Source: Mactra quadrangularis
Lineage: Eukaryota > Mollusca > Bivalvia > Venerida > Mactridae
Direction of reading: 5' to 3'
Assembly: GCA_025267735.1 (NCBI GenBank)
Contig: CM046297.1
Location: 22,098,011 to 22,162,010, forward strand
DNA: 64,000 nucleotides
In this document: piece after piece, positions 58,522 to 64,000 of the stretch
Numbering within the stretch: the first letter of the stretch is position 1
Layout: each line of letters opens with the position of its first letter
Made by a program: the position numbers and the translations under genes
The notes under the pieces: model-generated
What the model saw: the letters and a program-made list of their open reading frames with translations, nothing else
Told to the model about the DNA's origin: nothing
Database searches by the model: none

Positions 58522-61500
58522 ATGGCTATTTCATTTACACATTTCGTTACTATGTTGCTTGTGTCTTTAGTGTTGTTAATTTGTTTATATTCCTATGACA
58601 ACGTGGATTATATAACAGCCAGTTTGTACGGTATCGTTTCCGGTACAAGACAATCATCACATAAACATTGGAATGAGTATTATTTCACGGCGGCCAAGTT
58701 GATCAAACAAAGGAATGAATTGTCACGTGATCTCAATGAACGCAATCGACGTCTAAGTACTTTGGAATGTGAGGTAATATTCAATTTTTACATGGGGTTT
58801 CCCCATGTTTAGTAGTGGACTGTGGCAAGTCCTCATCAAAATTTGTCGCGGACGATTACATTCGGTTGTGCGCGCGCAAATAAAGGGATAATTACCACTG
58901 CAATTAATATAGTCCGCATTACGCGTTAACAAGCAGACGATAAGAAGCACGTGTATATCTTATCTGGTTTATGTAAGGTAAAGGTCCCTTAAATCGCTTC
59001 CATGAGTTGTATACAGCCATATACTCTACCAAAACCCCATGTCTGGCAGCGCTATCGGCGCTTTGATATTCAACAGTCAGTGATGCATAAATTAACCCCA
59101 CTGATTTAAATTCTTGATATTTTTATAATTAGGTTTTGCAACACTGTCTTATTGAATTTCTTGTCTGTAAATGTAGTTAGTTTTGAGATATCATTTGTAT
59201 AGAGTATTGTTAAGTTGTACTTATTGTCAGGGGCGCATACATTAACCCCACTGAGTTAAATACTACACATTTGTTCAATTATCCCCGTAAATAGATTTAC
59301 ATCGCGTACGTCACGCAATTTGAAATGAGCCGCCCAATCGCAGACTGTGAATAATACCGCTGTTTAATTAGCATGCAAAACTTGGTCTAAAATAGAAATT
59401 ACGAAATCAAAATGTAATTAATAGTGTTTTCGTTTAGATGAAAGCTACGCATTGATTGGTCGAAACAAAGTTCATCTCGACGTGACCTTCCACGGAGAAA
59501 GTAGAGATCCAGTACGACAACGCTCTACAGGATATATGTTTACGGAGATTGATTCTGTATCATTTTACCGATAGTGAGTACAGTAGCCTGTTCAATTACC
59601 CTAAACGTTCTTAAACGTTCAGTAACGATACATTCGGAACTCCTCGGCCATTCGCTGCGAATAATCTAATCTTATAAACAAATGTACGATCGATAAGGCA
59701 ATGAGTGATGTTTCAAGATTTATGGACTGAAAACGAAACTTCACTCATTGCCTATAACGATCGTATATTTGTTTACTTCAACACCGGTAGTTTCAAAATA
59801 GCGTCTAAATATGTCTGAGATTATTCGCAGCGAATGGCCGAGGAGTTCCGAATGTTTCGTTACGGAACGTTTTGTAACGTTTTGGGTAATTGAACAGGCT
59901 ACTGAAGTACTGTAGCAAAGTTTTTCAATCATCGGGATTAATGTTTGCTCAACTGAGAGTTGAATAAAGTGTTCACTGACTTTACAGCTAATATCCTGTG
60001 GTGCTTTTCACAGAAATTCTTACGAGAAAAATCGTCGTAAGTCAAAAGCAAGAAACATTATTAATACGCCAATTTATTGGCTTATCAATTCTAAATACAT
60101 GTACATTGTGTATTATACAAATTGTGTAGAATTTTGTGTACTTTTTGGATATCATAACATAGTTATGCTCAATATCCGTCTGACTTTGAAGTGCTTATTA
60201 TATGAAACTGACTAACGAAGATTTTTTCATAAGAATTTTTATGAAAAGATCTACAGGTCTTTTTAACTGTTCTTTTATAATTTCATTTTTTTTTTCAGAA
60301 ACTCTCTCAAACCAACGAGAAATACAAGGTGGCATCATCGGGTGGCTGGTGTCTTGAAAAGAGTGAAAAGGGACATATCACCGATAAAGATTTGATTCAA
60401 ACATTGGCGCAGTTCTTTAAAGGTTATTTCACAATTATTTATTTTTATAGGTTATTTCATAAGTAGCCTATTTGTTTTGTTTTTGTTCGATGTCTGCTTT
60501 GCTCTGTTCTGCTCATTGGCGCAGTTCTTTAAAGGTTATTTCACAATTATTTATTTTTATAGGTTATTTCATAAGTAGCCTATTTGTTTTGTTTTTGTTC
60601 GGTGTCTGCTTTGCTCTGTTCTACTCTACTCGGCTTAGCTCTGCTCAACTATGCTCCGCTTTGTTCTGCTCTGCTCTGCTCCGCTCTGTCCTACTCAGCT
60701 CTGCTTTGCTCTACTTTGCTCTCTCATACTCTGCTCGACTCAGCTATGCTATGGTATGACACGCTCTCGTCTTCTTTGTCATGCCTGCTTTGATCGACTC
60801 AGCTATGCTACGCTATTATAATGCTATTCTACAATATGAAGTGTTTAATGTGTTTACCAGCAGCTACAGTTTGTACATTGTCACATTGGTTTGTGTGGTT
60901 GAGTCTTATTTTAAACACCCGGATCGATAGCGCAGTTGGTAGCGCGCCGGGATTTGGATATTCGTGCCCGAGGGGGTGCGGGTTCGAATCCCACCCGGGG
61001 AGGTTATACCCTTCCATGAAAATTTGACAATTATGTCGATTTTCCTCCATTGATTAGATAATATGGAAAAGTTTCCGGCCTTGTGGAAGGGTAGGTGAGT
61101 ACTGGTTATAGACAATGGTCCAGGAAAGCTAGGTTAGGTGCGCTGGACGCCGTAAAATGACCTAAAATTGTGTTGACACGGCGTTAACTCCAATAAATAA
61201 ATATAAATACTTAATTTAAACAGTGTCTGAACTTCTGTTGAAACTAACGACATGATAATCTTAACATAACATAACTTAAACCAAAACTGAAAATACTATG
61301 TTTCAGAAATGGATATGAATGAAATTGGGCTTCGAATCAATGCCAGCTTTTAGTTTACAAATCTTTCTTGAATTCATAATAATCGTTTTTATTTTACAGG
61401 TAAATATGTAGCATCATTTGGAGACGGACCTGGTCGATATAAACAATTACTTCTAGATACTGGACTTCTAAAAGGTTATGATGCATACGACGGTGCACCT

Positions 61501-63434
61501 TTCAGTGAAAAGACAAGTGAGGGGCGTGTCCAATATTTAGATTTGACACTCCCACAATATGGATTACCGCTTTATGATTGGGTAATGAGTTTAGAAGTTG
61601 CGGAACATATTCCACAACAGTTTGAGAGCATATACTTAGACAACATAGTCCGGCATGCCAGAGAGGGTGTTGTTTTAAGTTGGGCTAAACCAGGTTAGAA
61701 ACATTGAATAAAGTTTAATCTGTTTACGGAATGTATTAGACATCAGTTAATTTATTAGGGACAGTGGTCCTGTGGTAAGCAGCAAGGTTGGGGATTTAGA
61801 GGTCCGGATTTAAACTTAACTTGGGGTACTGCTATTTCCTTGAGTTAAACATTTACCAAAAGTGTTCCGTTCTACCCTAGTATACAAAGGTACTGTGAGG
61901 GATAACCTGCCTGTGGAAAGCAGCTTAGTTAGGAATTGAGAGGTTCAAGATTTGAACCCCACTAGAGACACTGCCTTGACCAAAATCTTTACCAACGGTT
62001 GCTCCTTTCCACCCAGATGCAAATTGGTATTGTGAGAGGGCACCTGCTTAAAGTGATTTCAATCATTAGAGGTCATCATACACAATTGTCAAGTAAAATG
62101 AATATGTATATGGAAGCAGATTTTAAACCACACTTTCGCTTTGTATTTTATTAAAGGTATAATGCTATTATACTAGGATGATGTCTGTTAAGGACATGAA
62201 GCGGTTGTCTGGCAAGTCTGATAGAAGTAGACCATTGGATACCACAACGTATCCCAGCTATGATGCCATGGCCCGAAAGAAAAGCACACAATGACTAATG
62301 CCTCAGTCCCATAAAATCCTGGCTTGTTACGGACCTGTACGTGCAGACAATCGTTGGCCATGGGAAGCCTTGCGTATCAAGGAGGCGGTACGCACATGGT
62401 ACAAAACAACACACCAGCACTGAGCCGTAGCTGGAAGATATGCATGTTTAATCCATACTCGGCCACGATTTTGTTCACGATTTGACTCTGAAACTGATAC
62501 ATGTAACCTGGGCTCATATCACGAAGCCTGGTAAAAACGTAACAGTCTGTACGGGTACGCAAGACTTCGTACAGGTCCTTGCGGAGCTTGATCGCACGGT
62601 GCCCGTACGGTGCCCTCACGGCTAATTTTATGTTTATGGGTCTGTAGCTTAAGTTGTGATATATTTAGCGTTCTAGGTCGAACTGACCAGTTCATAAACG
62701 TTCATTTGGTCCTTAAGACAATGTTTTATTTTAAGCGAGTGTCTTTGATGTTTACTTAAGGTCATTCATCTCCATAAGAATGCAATAGTTGCAGACTATT
62801 GAGAACATGTTATGACTTTTTATTCTTAATGCATGACATTTGGGTTTAAACTAAGTCAACATGTAACAAATGAGTTAGTATGTTTTTTTTATACAGAGAT
62901 GTTTACCTATCAATCAATTTTCAAAACAAAGCATGTTCTTGTCCTTTTATTAGTGGATCTATCCGTTTATGACGGGGGCACACTATTGTGTAGATGTTTC
63001 ATAGTATTTATTCTTGTGAAAGCAAAATTAATTATTCAGTACGTGTGGGTCAATGAATAAGTGTACATAGCAATCATTTTTCTGAATATATTCATCCATT
63101 CTTATTTTTGACAATTCGACCATTTTTATTAAATCGACGTACCAAGTTAAAAATAATCAAAGTTGTTTTTTTGTCAATAGTCGCTTATATAATATAAATT
63201 ACGCATGCGCCGTTTTCTTTTGTAGGTCAAAATGGCTATTCCCACGTCAACAATCGACCGTTTAAATATGCGAAAGAGATTATGAGCAGTCTAGGATTTG
63301 TCTATGATATGGAGAACTCAACAAAACTTCAAGAAGCTTCAAAACTTGACTGGTTGAAACACAACACTAATGTATTCTGGCGGAAGGATATGAATAAATT
63401 GAAACTTCATGAATTGGAATTATTTTGGACGTGA
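58522..63434 (+). CDS. Membrane-anchored class I SAM-dependent methyltransferase-like protein, 4 exons
   Basis: Join 58522-58773, 60299-60422, 61400-61693, 63226-63434: 879 nt, 292 residues. Introns are GT-AG (GTAATA, GTTATT, GTTAGA donors; TTTTTCAG, TTTTACAG, TTTTGTAG acceptors) in phases 0, 1, 1. The start ACAACAATGG has a better context than the ATG 30 bp upstream. Residues 5-26 form a hydrophobic anchor, so a type II membrane protein, perhaps Golgi/ER, is inferred. A basic, coiled-coil-like stretch follows (about 60-85). The catalytic region has SSGGWCLEK (97-105), the SAM-binding loop VASFGDGPGRY (129-139, a variant of GxGxG), YDAYDGAPF (152-160) and DWVMSLEVAEHIP (185-197), then a VVLSWAKPGQNGYSHVN block. 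This is the pattern of small methyltransferase-like (METTL-type) proteins seen in invertebrates. The substrate cannot be told. Nothing suggests a pseudogene. Confidence 0.8.
59290..59551 (-). mobile_element. Inverted copy of the 57652 element, in intron 1
   Basis: Read in reverse it starts CAATCTCCGTAAAC and follows 57652-57910 with scattered differences and small indels. It is truncated after 'gatgtaaa'. Exon 1 lies between the two oppositely oriented copies. Confidence 0.8.
59581..59904. mobile_element. Fully palindromic foldback MITE in intron 1
   Basis: Outer arms of about 87 bp, both starting CAGTAGCCTGTTCAATTACC and ending CGCTGCGAATAATCT, and inner arms (ACGATCG..AGGCAATGAGTGA) leave only a small loop. 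No clear target duplication. Confidence 0.85.
60402..60625 (+). repeat. 112-bp tandem duplication of exon 2 end and splice donor
   Basis: 60402-60513 and 60514-60625 are almost identical (one visible difference, cga/cgg). The first unit begins inside exon 2 (CATTGGCGCAG) and includes the donor AAAG|GTTATT; the second carries the same 21 exon bases and donor again inside intron 2. Confidence 0.9.
60490..60830 (+). repeat. Degenerate CTCTG/CTGCT pentamer microsatellite
   Basis: Long run of ctctgctctgct-type pentamers in intron 2, starting within the duplicated unit. The ORFs through it (60472-60793) encode only Leu/Ser/Cys/Ala repeats and are not genes. Confidence 0.85.
60918..61209 (+). mobile_element. 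SINE family 2, second copy, with target duplication
   Basis: tRNA-like head with GATAGCGCAGTTGGTAGCGC and GGTTCGAATCC, a body matching 33211-33490 and tail 'cggcgttaactccaataaataaa'. Flanks CTTATTTTAAACA (60905-60917) and CTTAATTTAAACA (61210-61222) match at 12 of 13. Located in intron 2, sense orientation. Confidence 0.9.
61755..62150 (+). mobile_element. Two decayed SINE family 3 copies in tandem
   Basis: 61755-61916 ('acagtggtcctgtggtaagc..ccttgagttaaacatttacc') and 61917-62150 ('ctgtggaaagcagctt..ggaagcagattttaaaccacactttcg') resemble 45066-45298 in reverse. Located in intron 3. Confidence 0.65.
62377..62619 (-). other. GC-richer ORF in intron 3, unassigned
   Basis: 80 codons, antisense to the methyltransferase gene (starts MRAPYGHRAIKLRKDLYE, contains YVFTRLRDMSPGYMYQFQSQ). 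The sequence has GTACGGGTACG and CGTACAGG words in both orientations, suggesting the arm of a Harbinger-type or other inverted-repeat element rather than a gene. No family recognised. Confidence 0.3.
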
Positions 63435-63690
63435 TGTTTGTGTTCTTTTTAGAACCAACTTAACTGGTTCAGACTGAACACTGATGTTTACTCTCGGAAG
63501 AATATGAATAAACTAAATCTTTATTAATTGGAACTATTTTTGACGTGATTTTTGTGTTCTTTATAATGCCACATTGAGTGGTTATAATGATACTGATAGT
63601 TTATGGCGGAAGAATACATGTATTATTTTTTAATAAAGTATGATCTTTATTTAAAGGAACTATTTTGGACGCGATTTTAGTGTTCCTCAT
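63346..63690 (+). repeat. Threefold tandem repeat of the gene's last coding segment
   Basis: Units of 114 bp starting near 63346, 63460 and 63574. Unit 1 is the coding end of exon 4 ('gactggttgaaacacaacac' to the TGA) plus about 25 bp. Units 2 and 3 keep 'tggtt', 'cggaagaata', 'ggaactatttttgacgtgatttttgtgttct' but contain stops and small indels. They are in the 3' flank. Confidence 0.85.
63632..63637 (+). promoter_or_regulatory. AATAAA poly(A) signal candidate
   Basis: AATAAA about 200 bp after the stop codon, in the third repeat unit. Earlier AATAAA hexamers occur at 63507 and, within the coding sequence, at 63393 (codons M-N-K). Confidence 0.5.
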
Positions 63691-64000
63691 AATCTTACTA
63701 CAAGATCAGACGCCACCATTTTAACATTGACAACTGTACCTATAAACAGATGCATTATTTTGTCCAAATATGTCCTGCTCTGGTCGATATAACTTGAAAA
63801 CTAATTGCTTAGACAATTTGTAATACATGTGACGAAACAGAGTGTTACACTTTGAAATATATTACGTACATTTTTTGCTTGTTTTACTTTATTAATTTTA
63901 TTTATTAAACGCAGTGACAACACACAATATGATCCTTTCACGACGGTTAGCTCACCTAGTTTGTCTAGACCTTTGTACGTATATTTACAACTCTAAACTA

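Noticed and set aside
60472..60793. ORFs with Leu/Ser/Cys-rich repeats
   Set aside because: Product of the CTCTG-type pentamer microsatellite in an intron.

Overview
This window looks like AT-rich, intron-containing animal nuclear DNA, most likely from a bivalve or related mollusc. The signs are tRNA-headed SINEs with tails that read as 'gttaaacccaac', AACAAG-headed elements with central tandem repeats, many hAT-like MITEs, and a spliced single-gene model with GT-AG introns. There are no operons, ribosome binding sites or prokaryotic gene density. The species call is inference. Almost every long ORF here is transposon-derived or chance.

Layout. 0-18 kb: a possible C-terminal exon at the left edge, two fragments with a hammerhead-ribozyme-like motif (about 0.9 and 9.7 kb), several hAT-like MITEs with exact 8-bp target duplications, a dead mariner (11.5-12.5 kb) and one candidate minus-strand exon (16.9 kb). 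18-23 kb: a three-level nest in which a non-LTR retrotransposon (endonuclease plus reverse transcriptase, one frameshift, minus strand) lies inside a hAT-like element that itself lies inside another hAT-like element with duplication TTAGGTAA. 23-36 kb: MITEs, SINEs, a dead Tc1 transposase with a plausible in-frame GC-AG intron, and orphan minus-strand exon candidates at 28.0 and 36.1 kb. 36.6-44.9 kb: an unusual concentration of unrelated tandem arrays, including one with about 164-bp cores conserved far better than their spacers, and one transposon array carrying five composite nuclear-receptor-type sites. 45-57 kb: SINEs, a PIF/Harbinger derivative with an N-terminal transposase remnant, degenerate 'ggggcataactcc' repeats and more MITEs.

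57.5-63.7 kb holds the only confidently modelled host gene: a four-exon, 292-residue, membrane-anchored class I SAM-dependent methyltransferase-like protein on the plus strand. Its introns are loaded with repeats. Exon 1 sits between two inverted copies of the same mobile sequence, the end of exon 2 with its splice donor is tandemly duplicated, and the last part of exon 4 is repeated three times into the 3' flank.

Apart from that gene, exon calls are tentative because single short exons cannot be joined into a transcript without RNA data.
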